This document shows, in pieces, positions 49,449-58,784 of a stretch of DNA of 59,162 nucleotides. The stretch's first letter is position 1. The number at the start of each line of letters is the position of its first letter. The notes below the pieces were generated by a model. The model had not been told where the DNA came from. It saw nothing but the letters and a program-made list of their open reading frames with translations, and did no database searches. The stretch is from the NCBI RefSeq assembly GCF_002694385.1, contig NZ_NZMB01000012.1, positions 273,917 through 333,078 of the forward strand. Reading direction: 5' to 3'. The position numbers were made by a program, and so were the translations under genes. The stretch comes from Sneathiella sp. Its GTDB lineage: Bacteria; Pseudomonadota; Alphaproteobacteria; Sneathiellales; Sneathiellaceae.

Positions 49449-51596
49449 CTAGTTTGCCGCCGGGGGCGTTGCCGCCGGAGCCGTCGCCGCGCTGGCCGTT
49501 ACGGCCTGCAACAACCCGGTAATCGCGCCTTCAACGGCAAGGCGGCGCTTCGCTTTTTCAAGCCAGGGCGCCGCCACTTCGGCCGCCGCGCCCTGCAGGC
49601 TTTCCACCTCGGCCACCGCGCCCGCCAGATTGCTATCGGCCAGGTTTCGCTCGGCCCGCGCGACAACCGCATCCACATCGGCACTGTCATTGTCATCCAC
49701 CCGGCGGAAACGGATGGCGGAGGCGATGCGGTGCAGCGCCTTGCCATACCAGGTCTCGTCAGACGGCAGGCGCGCGGTCTGCGTGATATCGCTTGCGATA
49801 CTGCCAAATTCCTGACGCAGCGTCGCCACCGTCGGCGCGCCATCGGCCGCAATGGGTTGCAGCGTGCCGATCAGATCGGCGAACTTGCCATCCGCCACCG
49901 CCGATACCTGCTTCATGCTGCCATCGAAAGGATTGCTGCTGCGCGTCTCCCGCTGCAATTGCCCGACGGCCAGCAGCATCAACGTACGGCGACTTTCCTC
50001 GGCCCGGCTCGCCTTGGAGTCAATTTCGGATTTCAGCGCCCCTTCCAGCGCCGCAATCTGCCCGGCCTGCGATTTCACCGTGTCGCGTTCTGCGGTCAGC
50101 TCTGTTTTAAGATTGCCCAGTTCCGATTTCAGATCGAGAAGGCTCGTCTTGAGATCGACAATCTCGCCCGCCACTTCCGGGCTCGGCCCCGGGGCGACCG
50201 GCTCCGCCGTTTCCAGCTTGACGATGCTGTCCTGCTGGGCTTTGACCTGCTCTGTCGCCGCGGCAAGGGCCTGCTGCTGCTCTTCCAGGCGGGCGGAAAG
50301 GGAGGCAATCTCGCCTTTCAACGCCTCCGTATCGGCGGCATTGGCGCCGTTGCCATCCGGAGCGCCACTTGCGCTCTGCTGGGATTTCACCTGATCTTCC
50401 AATGCGGCCAGTCGGTCCGTCAGCGCCGCATAGTCGGCCTTTAGATTTTCCCGCACCGCCTCAATGGCTGCGGTCGCGTCCGTCATGCCCGTCGCATCAG
50501 CGGCCGGGGCCTGACCCAAGCGGCCGGAAATAATCTCTGCGGTCCGCTGCGGAAGATAGGGTTCGACAACCGGATAGAGGAGCGGCCAGGCCGCGAGGCC
50601 AATGAAGAACAGCACAATCAGCGCTGCCGCAATCAGTCCGGCGCGGGATTTTGTCTCCCCCTGCGGTGCCTCTGCCGGTTTGGGTTTAGGTTTGGGATCG
50701 GGATCGGATTTGGGTGCGGGATCCGGGGCAGTCGCGGCCCCCGGTGCAGTGGTTTTCGCCTTTTCCTGCTTATCCGTACCGGCAGCGGGGACGGCCGTCT
50801 TGCCGCTTTCCTCAGTGGTGCCAGATTTCTTGTCGGACATCTCTTGCTCCCTTGACCTGTCGGGGTTGTCATCCTGCCTGCCAGCTTGGCCGACTGGCGG
50901 CAGCAAGGCAAGCAGCTTTTCCTGATCGGGTTCCGTCGCGATTTTCACCTCCTGCCACCGCAGGGAGGAAATCTTGTCGGCGATGGCCGCGCTCAGGCAA
51001 TAGGCTGTCATGGATTCCATGAAGGGCGCGAGGCCCGCCGCGGTGACGATGCCGGTGAAAATGGCCGCCGTGCGCGGCGAATAAAACAGGACGGCCGGAA
51101 TGCTGCCCGCCTTGATCTCGCGGGTGATTTTGGCATCGAGCGACGTGACGGGCAGCGCCTCATAAAGGACCAGCCGCTCGCAGTCAAAGCCCTGCTCGGT
51201 GAGCATGCCGACCAGATCGCCCGCCACCTCGGACCCGGAGACATGGATCAGGCGGCCCCCGTCCGGCGTTGCGGCATCAATGATCACATCCCGAAGGGAA
51301 TTCACATCGCCGCCCGCGGCCGTCACATGCGCATAGCCTTCGGCGCGCAGCGCCTCCGCCGTTGCGCGGCCGACGGCAAAGCAGCGGATATTCTTATCAC
51401 CGGCGAGGCGGCCGAGCGCCCGCGCGCCATTGGCGCTGGTGATCAGCAGCGCCTGCGCCCCCGCCGTGTCCAATGTCCGGTTCGGCAGGTTTTCGATAAA
51501 CATCATCGGGGCGAGGCGCGGCTCATGCCCCCTGCCGGAGAGAATATCGGCAAGGGCGCTGGCGTCAGGCTCGGGTCTGGTGATCAGTATTTTCAT
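49449..51596 (-). CDS. hemD: Uroporphyrinogen-III synthase joined to a Mic60-like domain
   Basis: A single open frame of 715 codons. Residues 1-240 are HemD (ITRPEPDASALADIL, ALLITSANGARALGRL, PAVLFYSPRTAAIF), which closes hydroxymethylbilane to uroporphyrinogen III. Residue 253 is an internal Met (ATG at 50840) preceded by GGGAGCAAGAG, a plausible ribosome-binding site. From there the product is Mic60/mitofilin-like (463 aa). It has a Pro/Lys/Thr-rich segment, one membrane helix (AGLIAAALIVLFFIGLAAWP), a long coiled coil (about 400-560) and a C-terminal mitofilin domain. No stop separates the two, so there may be a fusion protein, or two proteins from separate starts. Adjacent separate genes are the usual arrangement. 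Confidence 0.88.
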   Translation of the reverse strand: MKILITRPEPDASALADILSGRGHEPRLAPMMFIENLPNRTLDTAGAQALLITSANGARALGRLAGDKNIRCFAVGRATAEALRAEGYAHVTAAGGDVNSLRDVIIDAATPDGGRLIHVSGSEVAGDLVGMLTEQGFDCERLVLYEALPVTSLDAKITREIKAGSIPAVLFYSPRTAAIFTGIVTAAGLAPFMESMTAYCLSAAIADKISSLRWQEVKIATEPDQEKLLALLPPVGQAGRQDDNPDRSREQEMSDKKSGTTEESGKTAVPAAGTDKQEKAKTTAPGAATAPDPAPKSDPDPKPKPKPAEAPQGETKSRAGLIAAALIVLFFIGLAAWPLLYPVVEPYLPQRTAEIISGRLGQAPAADATGMTDATAAIEAVRENLKADYAALTDRLAALEDQVKSQQSASGAPDGNGANAADTEALKGEIASLSARLEEQQQALAAATEQVKAQQDSIVKLETAEPVAPGPSPEVAGEIVDLKTSLLDLKSELGNLKTELTAERDTVKSQAGQIAALEGALKSEIDSKASRAEESRRTLMLLAVGQLQRETRSSNPFDGSMKQVSAVADGKFADLIGTLQPIAADGAPTVATLRQEFGSIASDITQTARLPSDETWYGKALHRIASAIRFRRVDDNDSADVDAVVARAERNLADSNLAGAVAEVESLQGAAAEVAAPWLEKAKRRLAVEGAITGLLQAVTASAATAPAATPPAAN

Positions 51597-51607
51597 GATC
51601 AGGCAGT

Positions 51608-52549
51608 TTACAGCCCAAATGTCAGATTGGCACCCCTGGCGCGCATCTTTAATTCCGCGCCGATTTCCTCGCCCAGCCTGACGGCCTCCGCAATGTCCGC
51701 GCGCCCGTTGGCATCGAAGCGGATCGAGCCGTCTTCGGCGAGCAGGCTGGCCCGGAAATAGAGGCTGCTGCCCTCCACCAGCTCCGCATAGCCCGCGATG
51801 GGCGTCCGGCAGGAGCCGTCGAGCACGGCGAGCATGGCGCGTTCGCAGGAGATGCGGGCGTGGCTGACCGAATCATTGATGGGGCTGAGCAGCGCGGCAA
51901 CCTCCTCATCGCCTTCGCGCCGTTCAATGCCGATGGCCCCTTGCGCCACGGCGGGCAGCATATCGTCAACGCCGAGCAGTTCCGAAATCACCCCTTCCTT
52001 GCCAAGGCGTTTCAGCCCGGCGAGGGCCAGCAGCGTCGCATCCGCCTGCCCTTCCGCCAGCTTGCGCAAGCGTGTTTCCACGCTGCCGCGGAAAATATCG
52101 ACCCGCAGATCGGGCCGCCGGTTGAGAATCTGCGCCTGACGCCGCAGGCTGGCCGTGCCGACCAGCGCCCCGGCGGGCAGCTCGGCAAGGCGTTTGCCAC
52201 TCGCCGAGATAAAGGCGTCGCGCGCATCTTCACGGGGCAGGATGCAGTCAATGACCAGCCCCGGCGGCAGCGCCGTTTCCATGTCTTTCATGGAATGCAC
52301 GGCAAAATCAATCTTGCCCGCCATCAGGGCTTCCTCAATCTCCTTGACGAACAGCCCCTTGCCGCCCGCCTCGCTCAGCGCGCGGTCCTGGATGCGATCG
52401 CCGGTGGTCTTGATCACCACGACCTCAAGCTGCGCCGGATCCAGCGCCTCCCCATGCGCCGCCAGAAGCCGCATCCGGGTTTCTTCGGCCTGCGCCCGGG
52501 CGAGCGGGCTGCCCCGCGTGCCGATCTTGTATGTTTTGACAAAGGTCAT
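51608..52549 (-). CDS. hemC: Hydroxymethylbilane synthase (porphobilinogen deaminase)
   Basis: A 313-residue enzyme that joins four porphobilinogens. KIGTRGSPLARAQAEETR begins the fold. The catalytic Asp89 lies in HSMKDM, and GTASLRRQAQILNRRPDL and RGSVETRLRKL bind the substrate. Cys247 in DGSCRTPIAGYAE carries the dipyrromethane cofactor. The ATG at 52549 gives the standard N-terminus; 25 upstream codons are not supported. It begins the heme operon and is divergent from tsaD. Confidence 0.97.
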   Translation of the reverse strand: MTFVKTYKIGTRGSPLARAQAEETRMRLLAAHGEALDPAQLEVVVIKTTGDRIQDRALSEAGGKGLFVKEIEEALMAGKIDFAVHSMKDMETALPPGLVIDCILPREDARDAFISASGKRLAELPAGALVGTASLRRQAQILNRRPDLRVDIFRGSVETRLRKLAEGQADATLLALAGLKRLGKEGVISELLGVDDMLPAVAQGAIGIERREGDEEVAALLSPINDSVSHARISCERAMLAVLDGSCRTPIAGYAELVEGSSLYFRASLLAEDGSIRFDANGRADIAEAVRLGEEIGAELKMRARGANLTFGL

Positions 52550-52617
52550 GATGCGCGATATTCCGTCAGAGTGAGAGAGCCTTGTACATTCTGTATTGCC
52601 CTGTACATAGAAAACAA

Positions 52618-53688
52618 ATGCCAAACAGACAAGTGATAGTCCTCGGGCTGGAGAGTAGCTGCGATGAGACCGCCGCCGCCGTGGTGACGGGGGACAAGCG
52701 GATTCTCGCCAATGTCGTGCGCTCGCAGAATGACGCCCATGCCCCTTTCGGCGGCGTGGTGCCGGAGATTGCCGCGCGTGCCCATGTCACGGAAATGGAC
52801 CGGCTGATTGATCAGGCCATGACGGAGGCCGGGGTGTCCTACGGCGAGCTTTCTGGCGTCGCGGCAACGGCCGGGCCGGGCCTGATCGGCGGGGTGCTGG
52901 TCGGGCTGATGACGGCGAAGGCGATTGCCTCGGTCGCGGGCGTGCCGCTGATCGGCGTCAATCATCTGGAAGGGCATGCCCTGACCGCCCGCCTCACCGA
53001 TGATGTCGACTTTCCCTATCTGCTGCTACTGGTCTCCGGCGGGCATTCGCAATTGCTGATCGTGGAGGGGGTCGGGCGCTACCGCCGCCTGGGCACCACC
53101 ATTGACGATGCCGTTGGGGAGGCCTTCGATAAGACCGCGAAGATGCTCGGCCTCGGCTTTCCGGGCGGCCCCGCCGTGGAGCGGGCGGCAAAGGCGGGCG
53201 ATGCGGCCCGATTTGCCTTCCCCCGGCCGATGAAAGGGCGGGAGGGATGCAATTTTTCCTTCTCCGGTCTCAAGACCGCGGTGCGGCAGGCACGGGAGAA
53301 GCTCGGGGACATGGCGACGGATCAGGATATCGCCGATCTTGCCGCCGGATTTCAGGCCGCCGCCGTCGACAGCCTGATGGACCGGGTGGCCCATGCGATG
53401 GAAATCTTCACTGAACGCCATGGAGCCGGAGGCGCCCTTGTCGTCGCCGGGGGCGTTGCCGCGAACCAGTATCTGAAAACCTCCCTCACCGCCCTTTCGG
53501 AGGCAAGGGGCGTCCGCCTTGTCGTGCCGCCGCCGCGTCTTTGTACGGATAACGGCGCGATGATCGCCTGGGCCGGGGTGGAACGGCTGAATGCGGGATA
53601 TAGCGATCCGCTGGATTTGGCCGCGAAGGCGCGCTGGCCACTTGACCCCGATGCAGAACCGGCGCCCTTCGCCGGATATAAAGCCTGA
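52618..53688 (+). CDS. tsaD: tRNA N6-adenosine threonylcarbamoyltransferase TsaD
   Basis: A 356-residue ASKHA-fold enzyme that transfers threonylcarbamoyl to A37 of ANN-reading tRNAs. The motifs are [31 protein letters not shown], the metal ligands H116 and H120 in [14 protein letters not shown], and [10 protein letters not shown]. The ATG at 52618 matches the family start; an upstream in-frame TTG is rejected. The ribosome-binding site is weak. The divergent promoter region with hemC is only 68 bp. rpiA follows after 17 bp. Confidence 0.97.
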   Translation: MPNRQVIVLGLESSCDETAAAVVTGDKRILANVVRSQNDAHAPFGGVVPEIAARAHVTEMDRLIDQAMTEAGVSYGELSGVAATAGPGLIGGVLVGLMTAKAIASVAGVPLIGVNHLEGHALTARLTDDVDFPYLLLLVSGGHSQLLIVEGVGRYRRLGTTIDDAVGEAFDKTAKMLGLGFPGGPAVERAAKAGDAARFAFPRPMKGREGCNFSFSGLKTAVRQAREKLGDMATDQDIADLAAGFQAAAVDSLMDRVAHAMEIFTERHGAGGALVVAGGVAANQYLKTSLTALSEARGVRLVVPPPRLCTDNGAMIAWAGVERLNAGYSDPLDLAAKARWPLDPDAEPAPFAGYKA

Positions 53689-53705
53689 ATTATAGGAAGA
53701 ACCAG

Positions 53706-54383
53706 ATGACCGAAGACGAACAGAAACAGGCCGCCGCCGCGAAGGCGGTTGACTATATCGAAGATGGCATGGTGCTCGGCCTTGGGACAGGCTCCTGCGC
53801 CGCCAAGATGGTTGACCTGCTTGGGAAAAAGGTCGCGCATGGACTATATGTTACCGGCGTTCCGACGTCGGAGGCAACGGCCGCCCAGGCCCGCGCCCTC
53901 GGCATTCCCATTGTCGGGCTGGACGAAGTCAGTGTCATTGACCTCACCATCGACGGCACCGATGAGGTGGACCCCGAAGGCCGCCTGATCAAGGGCGGCG
54001 GCGGCGCGCATCTGCGGGAAAAAATCGTCGCCTCCCTCTCGGACCGGATGATCGTCATTGCCGAGGCGAAAAAGAAAGTCCCCCAGCTTGGCGCGTTCAA
54101 GCTGCCGGTCGAGGTGATCCGCTTCGCCGCGCCCGCCCTCAAACCGAAGCTGGACGCGCTTGGCGGCGCCCCGACGCTGCGGCTGGGCAAGGACGGGGCG
54201 CCCTTCGTCACCGACGAGGGCAACTACATCTATGACTGCGCCTTTGGCAAAATCGACGATCCGGAGGGGCTTGCCCTCACCCTCAGCACCATGCCGGGCG
54301 TGGTGGAACACGGGCTTTTCATCGGCTTTGCCGACCTTATCCTGATCGGAACGAATGACGGCGTTGAAGTCATTGAGGTCTGA
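53706..54383 (+). CDS. rpiA: Ribose-5-phosphate isomerase A
   Basis: A 225-residue enzyme interconverting ribose-5-P and ribulose-5-P. The motifs are MVLGLGTGSCAAKMVDLLG (phosphate loop), IDLTIDGTDEVDPEGRLIKG with the catalytic Asp residues, GGGGAHLREKIVAS with the general base region, and GVVEHGLFIGFADLILIGT near the end. TAGGAAGA precedes the ATG. It probably shares the tsaD transcript. Confidence 0.96.
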   Translation: MTEDEQKQAAAAKAVDYIEDGMVLGLGTGSCAAKMVDLLGKKVAHGLYVTGVPTSEATAAQARALGIPIVGLDEVSVIDLTIDGTDEVDPEGRLIKGGGGAHLREKIVASLSDRMIVIAEAKKKVPQLGAFKLPVEVIRFAAPALKPKLDALGGAPTLRLGKDGAPFVTDEGNYIYDCAFGKIDDPEGLALTLSTMPGVVEHGLFIGFADLILIGTNDGVEVIEV

Positions 54384-54394
54384 CAGTCCAATCC

Positions 54395-54440
54395 GTTCCG
54401 GCGGCGGAAAGCATTCAACTCTTCTGATTGTCGCCGGAAC
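54395..54440. terminator. Hairpin between rpiA and gpsA
   Basis: GTTCCGGCG (54395-54403) and CGCCGGAAC (54432-54440) are perfect complements around a 28-nt loop. No T-tract follows, so it could be an attenuator, a protein site or a rho-independent terminator of weak type. Confidence 0.4.
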
Positions 54441-54487
54441 ATGTTAATCACACCTGACGGACACAGGGACGGATCAGGGCAATACGG

Positions 54488-55489
54488 ATGACGAAGGTTC
54501 ATGTTATCGGCGCAGGCGCCTGGGGGACGGCTCTCGCGATTGTCGCGCGCAAGGGCGGCAATGACGTCCTGCTCTGGACACGGCAGGCCGACCATGCCGA
54601 TGCCCTCAATAGGGAGCGCAGCAATGCGAAATATCTTCCGGGCATTACGCTTCCCTCCGGGATTGTCGCCAGCAGCGATCTTGCCCGCGCCGCCGATGCC
54701 GATATCCTCCTGCTGGTTGCCCCGGCGCAGCATGTGCGCGAGACGCTGGGCGCGCTGAAGCCTTTCCTTACCCCCGAGACCGTCCTTGTCATGTGCGCCA
54801 AGGGGATCGAGCAGGACAGCGGCCGATTGATGAGCGAAGTAATGGAGGAGGTCACGCCGGAAAACCCGGCGGCCATCCTCTCCGGCCCCAATTTTGCGCG
54901 CGAAATCGCCATGGGCCTGCCTGCCGCCGCCACCCTCGCCGTGGCGGATCGCGATATGGGAACCGCCCTAGTGAGAGCGATTGGCCTGCCCGCCTTTCGG
55001 CCCTATCTCACGGATGACGTGATCGGGGCGCAGATCGGCGGCGCCGTCAAAAATGTTCTCGCCATTGCCTGCGGGGTTGTGTCGGGCGGCAAGCTTGGCG
55101 AGAACGCCCGCGCCGCGCTGATCACTCGCGGCATGGCAGAGATTCTGCGGCTGGGCGACCGGCTGGGCGCGCGGGCGGAAACCCTGATGGGATTGTCCGG
55201 CCTTGGCGATCTGGTCCTGACCTGTTCCTCCCCGGCCTCGCGCAATTTCTCCCTCGGCGCGGCCCTCGGTCAGGGCGACATCCTGGGCGAGATTTTGCAG
55301 CAGCGCCGCGCCGTCACCGAAGGGGTCTATACGGCCTCCGCCATCTGTCGGCTGGCGGAAAAGTTCAATATCGAAATGCCCATCTGCTTTGCCGTTAATG
55401 AAATCCTGAACGGCGGTGTCGCGGTTTCCAGCGCCGTCGAAGACCTGCTCGCGCGGCCCTTCCGCGATGAACGGCTCGCCGGATTTTAA
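54488..55489 (+). CDS. gpsA: Glycerol-3-phosphate dehydrogenase [NAD(P)+]
   Basis: A 333-residue enzyme supplying sn-glycerol-3-P for phospholipids. The Rossmann motif is VHVIGAGAWGTALAIVARKG. The substrate region is SGPNFAREIAMGLPAA, and the catalytic Lys is in GAQIGGAVKNVLAIACGVV. GENARAALITRGMAEILRLG and MGLSGLGDLVLTCSS complete the family pattern. tsaD-rpiA-gpsA-yciI run on the plus strand; tsaD beside gpsA is a common alphaproteobacterial order. Confidence 0.97.
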   Translation: MTKVHVIGAGAWGTALAIVARKGGNDVLLWTRQADHADALNRERSNAKYLPGITLPSGIVASSDLARAADADILLLVAPAQHVRETLGALKPFLTPETVLVMCAKGIEQDSGRLMSEVMEEVTPENPAAILSGPNFAREIAMGLPAAATLAVADRDMGTALVRAIGLPAFRPYLTDDVIGAQIGGAVKNVLAIACGVVSGGKLGENARAALITRGMAEILRLGDRLGARAETLMGLSGLGDLVLTCSSPASRNFSLGAALGQGDILGEILQQRRAVTEGVYTASAICRLAEKFNIEMPICFAVNEILNGGVAVSSAVEDLLARPFRDERLAGF

Positions 55490-55513
55490 TCCCTAAAAAA
55501 CAAGGAGAAAACC

Positions 55514-55801
55514 ATGTTGTTCATTGCCTGCTGCACGGACAAGCCCGATCATCTGCACGTCCGTCTGGAGACGCGACCGGCGCATCTCGCCTTTCTTGCC
55601 GAGAAGGGAGACGCGCTCAAAGTTGGCGGGCCGACACTCGGCGATGACAGCGAAACGCCGAACGGCAGCCTGCTGATCTTTGAAGAGACGGACCTTGAGG
55701 CCGCGAAAGCATGGGTTGCACAGGACCCCTATGCGAGCGCGGGGCTGTTCGAAAAGGTGGTTGTCCGCCCCTGGCGACATGCCGTCGGCAAGGGGCTTTA
55801 A
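55514..55801 (+). CDS. YciI-family protein
   Basis: A 95-residue YCII-domain protein: MLFIACCTDKPDHLHVRLET, then RPAHLAFL, GPTLGDDSETPNGSLLIFEE and DPYASAGLFEKVVVRPW. The fold is a ferredoxin-like dimer with a conserved His-Asp pair; biochemical role is unknown in most members. The ATG has AAGGAGAAAACC directly upstream. It follows gpsA by 24 bp, an arrangement common in alphaproteobacteria. Confidence 0.92.
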   Translation: MLFIACCTDKPDHLHVRLETRPAHLAFLAEKGDALKVGGPTLGDDSETPNGSLLIFEETDLEAAKAWVAQDPYASAGLFEKVVVRPWRHAVGKGL

Positions 55802-55883
55802 GGTCCGGGCATATGTTGCCTTTGCCCCCGGATTATGATGTATTAACGGCGTTCAAATAATAATAAAAAAAGAGGATACCAAC

Positions 55884-57056
55884 ATGCTGTTCACAGAAGA
55901 ACATCTGGCGCTCAAGAATACCGTTCAAAAGATTATGGATGAGCATATCAATCCCTATGTCAACGAATGGGAAGAGGCGGAGATATTCCCCGCGCACAAG
56001 ATTATGAAAATCATGGGAGATGCCGGACTTCTAGGCATCTCGAAGCCGGAAAAATATGGCGGCCTCGATCTCGACTTCACCTATGAGATGGTGCTGGCGG
56101 AAACTCTCGGCGGCTGCCGGGCGAACGGCGTTTCCACCTCGATCGGCGTGCAGACATCCATGTGCACCCCGGCGCTGGCGAATTACGGCAGCGAAGAGCT
56201 GAAACAGGAATTTCTGGTCCCGACCATTGCCGGTGATCTGGTGGGCTGCATCGGGGTGAGCGAGGAAAGCGCCGGTTCGGACGTGGCGAGCACCAAGACC
56301 TATGCCCGGCGCGACGGCGATGACTATGTCATCAACGGCCAGAAAATGTGGATCACCAACGGCGTGCAGGGCGACTGGATCTGCCTTCTCTGCAACACAT
56401 CGCAGGACGCAGGGCCGCATCGCAACAAATCGCTGATTATTGTGCCGCTGAAGACGAAGGGCGTCTCGGTTGCCCGCAAGCTGGACAAGATGGCGCTCAA
56501 ATGCTCCGACACGGCGCAGCTTTTCTTCGACGATGTGCGGGTTCCCGCCCGCAATCTGATCGGCGAGGAAAATATGGGCTTCATCTATCAGATGCGCCAG
56601 TTCCAGGAAGAACGGCTGTATATCTCCGCCCGGGCGCTGCGCGGCTGCGAGGTGGCGGTTGAGGATACCATTGAATATACCGGCATGCGCAAGGTGTTCG
56701 GCGAAACCCTGCGCGACAAGCAGGTCGTCTATCACAAGCTGGCCGAGTTGCAGAGCCTTGTTGAAGCCGGGCGCGCCCTGCTCTACCATGCGGCGGAAGA
56801 GTATAAGAACGGCAATGACGTGACCAAGCTGGCCTCCATGGCGAAGTACTTTATCGGCACCTTGTGCAACAAGATCCCGAACGAGTGCCTGCAATATTGG
56901 GGCGGGCAGGGTTTCATGAACGAAACCTGGATTTCCCGCGGCTATCGCGATCTTCGCCTGTCATCGGTCGGCGGCGGCGCCAATGAGATCATGCTGGAAA
57001 TCATTGCCAAGCAGATGGGTATTTTCCCCGGAAAACGGAAAAAACAGGAGACCTGA
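55884..57056 (+). CDS. Acyl-CoA dehydrogenase
   Basis: A 390-residue FAD enzyme. N-terminal helices (FTEEHLALKNTVQKIMDEHI) are followed by CIGVSEESAGSDVASTKTYA and QKMWITNGVQGDWICLLCNT at the flavin site. The C-terminal GQGFMNETWISRGYRDLRLS holds the likely catalytic Glu, as in long-chain and isovaleryl-type members, and GGGANEIMLEIIAKQMG closes the fold. The substrate is not predictable. An AT-rich patch upstream (TAATAATAAAAAAAGAGG) contains the ribosome-binding site. The stop overlaps the ATG of the EVE gene by one base. Confidence 0.95.
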   Translation: MLFTEEHLALKNTVQKIMDEHINPYVNEWEEAEIFPAHKIMKIMGDAGLLGISKPEKYGGLDLDFTYEMVLAETLGGCRANGVSTSIGVQTSMCTPALANYGSEELKQEFLVPTIAGDLVGCIGVSEESAGSDVASTKTYARRDGDDYVINGQKMWITNGVQGDWICLLCNTSQDAGPHRNKSLIIVPLKTKGVSVARKLDKMALKCSDTAQLFFDDVRVPARNLIGEENMGFIYQMRQFQEERLYISARALRGCEVAVEDTIEYTGMRKVFGETLRDKQVVYHKLAELQSLVEAGRALLYHAAEEYKNGNDVTKLASMAKYFIGTLCNKIPNECLQYWGGQGFMNETWISRGYRDLRLSSVGGGANEIMLEIIAKQMGIFPGKRKKQET

Positions 57057-57469
57057 TGAAATACTGGCTTGTGAAATCGGAACCGGGCACCTGGTCCTGG
57101 CAGGATCAGCTTGATGCCGGAGAGAAGGGCACCCATTGGGACGGGGTGCGCAACTATCAGGCATCGAACAATCTGAAAGAGATGAAGATCGGCGATCTTT
57201 GCTTTTTCTATCACTCGGTTTCCGAAAAGCAGATTGTCGGTATTGTGGAGGTCATCAAGGAATATTATCCCGACCCGAGCGATGCAAAGGGCCGCTTTGG
57301 CATGGTGGATGTCAAGGCGGTCAAGGCATTGCCGAGCCCGGTGACACTGGCGGACATAAAAGCCGATCCGCGGCTTGAGGATTTCGGCCTTGTCCGCCAG
57401 AGCCGCCTGTCAGTGGTTCCGGTGGATGACAAGGCGTGGGCGCTGATCAACAAGATGGGCGGTCTCTGA
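57056..57469 (+). CDS. EVE-domain protein
   Basis: A 137-residue PUA-like EVE protein: KYWLVKSEPGTWSWQDQLDA, THWDGVRNYQASNNLKEMKI, GDLCFFYHSVSEKQIVGIVE. The aromatic cage of EVE domains binds modified bases in DNA or RNA. The stand-alone bacterial form, named thymocyte-nuclear-protein-1-like, is common in alphaproteobacteria as a housekeeping protein. It is translationally coupled to the acyl-CoA dehydrogenase by a TGATG overlap. Confidence 0.95.
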   Translation: MKYWLVKSEPGTWSWQDQLDAGEKGTHWDGVRNYQASNNLKEMKIGDLCFFYHSVSEKQIVGIVEVIKEYYPDPSDAKGRFGMVDVKAVKALPSPVTLADIKADPRLEDFGLVRQSRLSVVPVDDKAWALINKMGGL

Positions 57470-57591
57470 CCCTCCCCTTCACGGGCGAGCTATGTGTGTC
57501 ACTCAGGCCAGCCCCGTTATCAAAGCGGTTGGCGATTGCGGACTTATGGCATAAGGTTTCCGTCCAATCCGCGACGATTTGAAAAAGTGCC

Positions 57592-58509
57592 ATGTCTTCA
57601 TCCAATCCCACGCCCAATCAGGCAAGCAATCTCCGGGCCTATCTGCTTCTCACCCTGACAACTGCATGCTGGGGAATGAATGCGATTCTGGGCCGTGTCG
57701 CGGTGGGGGAAATTTCACCGATGACATTGGTGTTCCTGCGCTGGATGCTGGTCGTTTTAATCCTGAGTGGGTTTGCGCACCGCTATTTGTGGCGGGACCG
57801 GCACGTCCTGAAAAAGCATTTCCTCTATATCCTGATCATGGGCGGGTTTGGCTTCACGACATTCAATATCGTGTTTTACGTTGCGGCGCATTCAACAACG
57901 GCAATCAACATCGGCATTCTTCAGGGCGCCATTCCGGTGTTCGTCCTGATCGGCGCCTTTCTGGTTTTCAAAACAAGGGTCACGCTGCTGCAATATGTCG
58001 GTGTCGCCACCACGATCATTGGCGTCATTATCGTCGCCGCCGCCGGATCGTTCGAACGGCTGGCCAGTTTCCAGATCAATGAAGGGGATGCAATGATGCT
58101 GCTCGCTTGTGCGCTGTATGCCGGTTATACGGTTGCCCTGCGCTTTCGCCCCAACATTTCGGCCTTCTCCTTCTTTACGGTCATGTCCATTGCGGCGATG
58201 ATCACATCGGTGCCGTTTGTCGCGATTGAGATCAGCATGGGGAATTTTATCATGCCGACGGTCACGGGCTGGATCGTTGCCCTGCTGGCGGCGCTTTTCG
58301 CCTCCATCATCTCGCAAATCGCCTTCATGACGGGGGTCAGCCTGATCGGGCCGGGCCGGGCCGGTGTCTTCGTCAACCTGGTGCCGATTTTCGCCTCCAT
58401 CTTCGCCGTTGCCTATCTCGGGGAGCCGTTCGAGATGTTCCACGGCGTCGCGCTGGCCCTTGTCCTGTTCGGCATCTGGCTGTCAGAGCGCGGAAAACCG
58501 GCAAGCTGA
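57592..58509 (+). CDS. EamA/DMT-superfamily permease
   Basis: A 305-residue membrane protein with ten helices in two EamA repeats (about 18-145 and 160-298). The first begins YLLLTLTTACWGMNAILGRV with PMTLVFLRWMLVVLILSGF. The second has LASFQINEGDAMMLLACALY and a final SLIGPGRAGVFVNLVPIFAS segment. Such proteins export metabolites or amino acids; no substrate can be given. It is 122 bp after the EVE gene. Confidence 0.9.
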   Translation: MSSSNPTPNQASNLRAYLLLTLTTACWGMNAILGRVAVGEISPMTLVFLRWMLVVLILSGFAHRYLWRDRHVLKKHFLYILIMGGFGFTTFNIVFYVAAHSTTAINIGILQGAIPVFVLIGAFLVFKTRVTLLQYVGVATTIIGVIIVAAAGSFERLASFQINEGDAMMLLACALYAGYTVALRFRPNISAFSFFTVMSIAAMITSVPFVAIEISMGNFIMPTVTGWIVALLAALFASIISQIAFMTGVSLIGPGRAGVFVNLVPIFASIFAVAYLGEPFEMFHGVALALVLFGIWLSERGKPAS

Positions 58510-58519
58510 GGCGGACGGA

Positions 58520-58678
58520 TCAGAAATCGCTGACAATGCCCTTGCGTTCCCAATCGCCATATCGTGTTGGTTCAAGCCCGCTGGGACCGCCGATTTCCTT
58601 TAGGGTCGTTTTCTTCTCCGGCGTTTTTTTCTGCGCGTCGTCCTGTGTTGCGTTCTTTTCGGCTTTCTTATCGGTCAT
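58520..58678 (-). CDS. DUF1674 / SDHAF4-like protein
   Basis: A 52-residue protein: a Lys/Glu-rich N-terminus followed by the DUF1674 block IGGPSGLEPTRYGDWERKGI and VSDF at the very end. Eukaryotic SDHAF4 homologues assist flavinylated SdhA assembly in complex II; the bacterial gene is a short relative. It sits next to rsmB, a frequent alphaproteobacterial neighbourhood, in opposite orientation, and is short enough to be missed. Confidence 0.88.
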   Translation of the reverse strand: MTDKKAEKNATQDDAQKKTPEKKTTLKEIGGPSGLEPTRYGDWERKGIVSDF

Positions 58679-58784
58679 CACATCATATTTCCTGACTGGA
58701 CGGGAAAAGGCAGCTTCGGCTGCCGTCGACAGTATTTCCGATGCCTATCTGGACCGCAAGGCAAAATTCCGCTAGAAGCCGATC

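Noticed and set aside
48674-50444. Long plus-strand frames antisense to hemY and hemD/Mic60
   Set aside because: Composition is typical of the reverse frame of Ala-rich genes; no motif.
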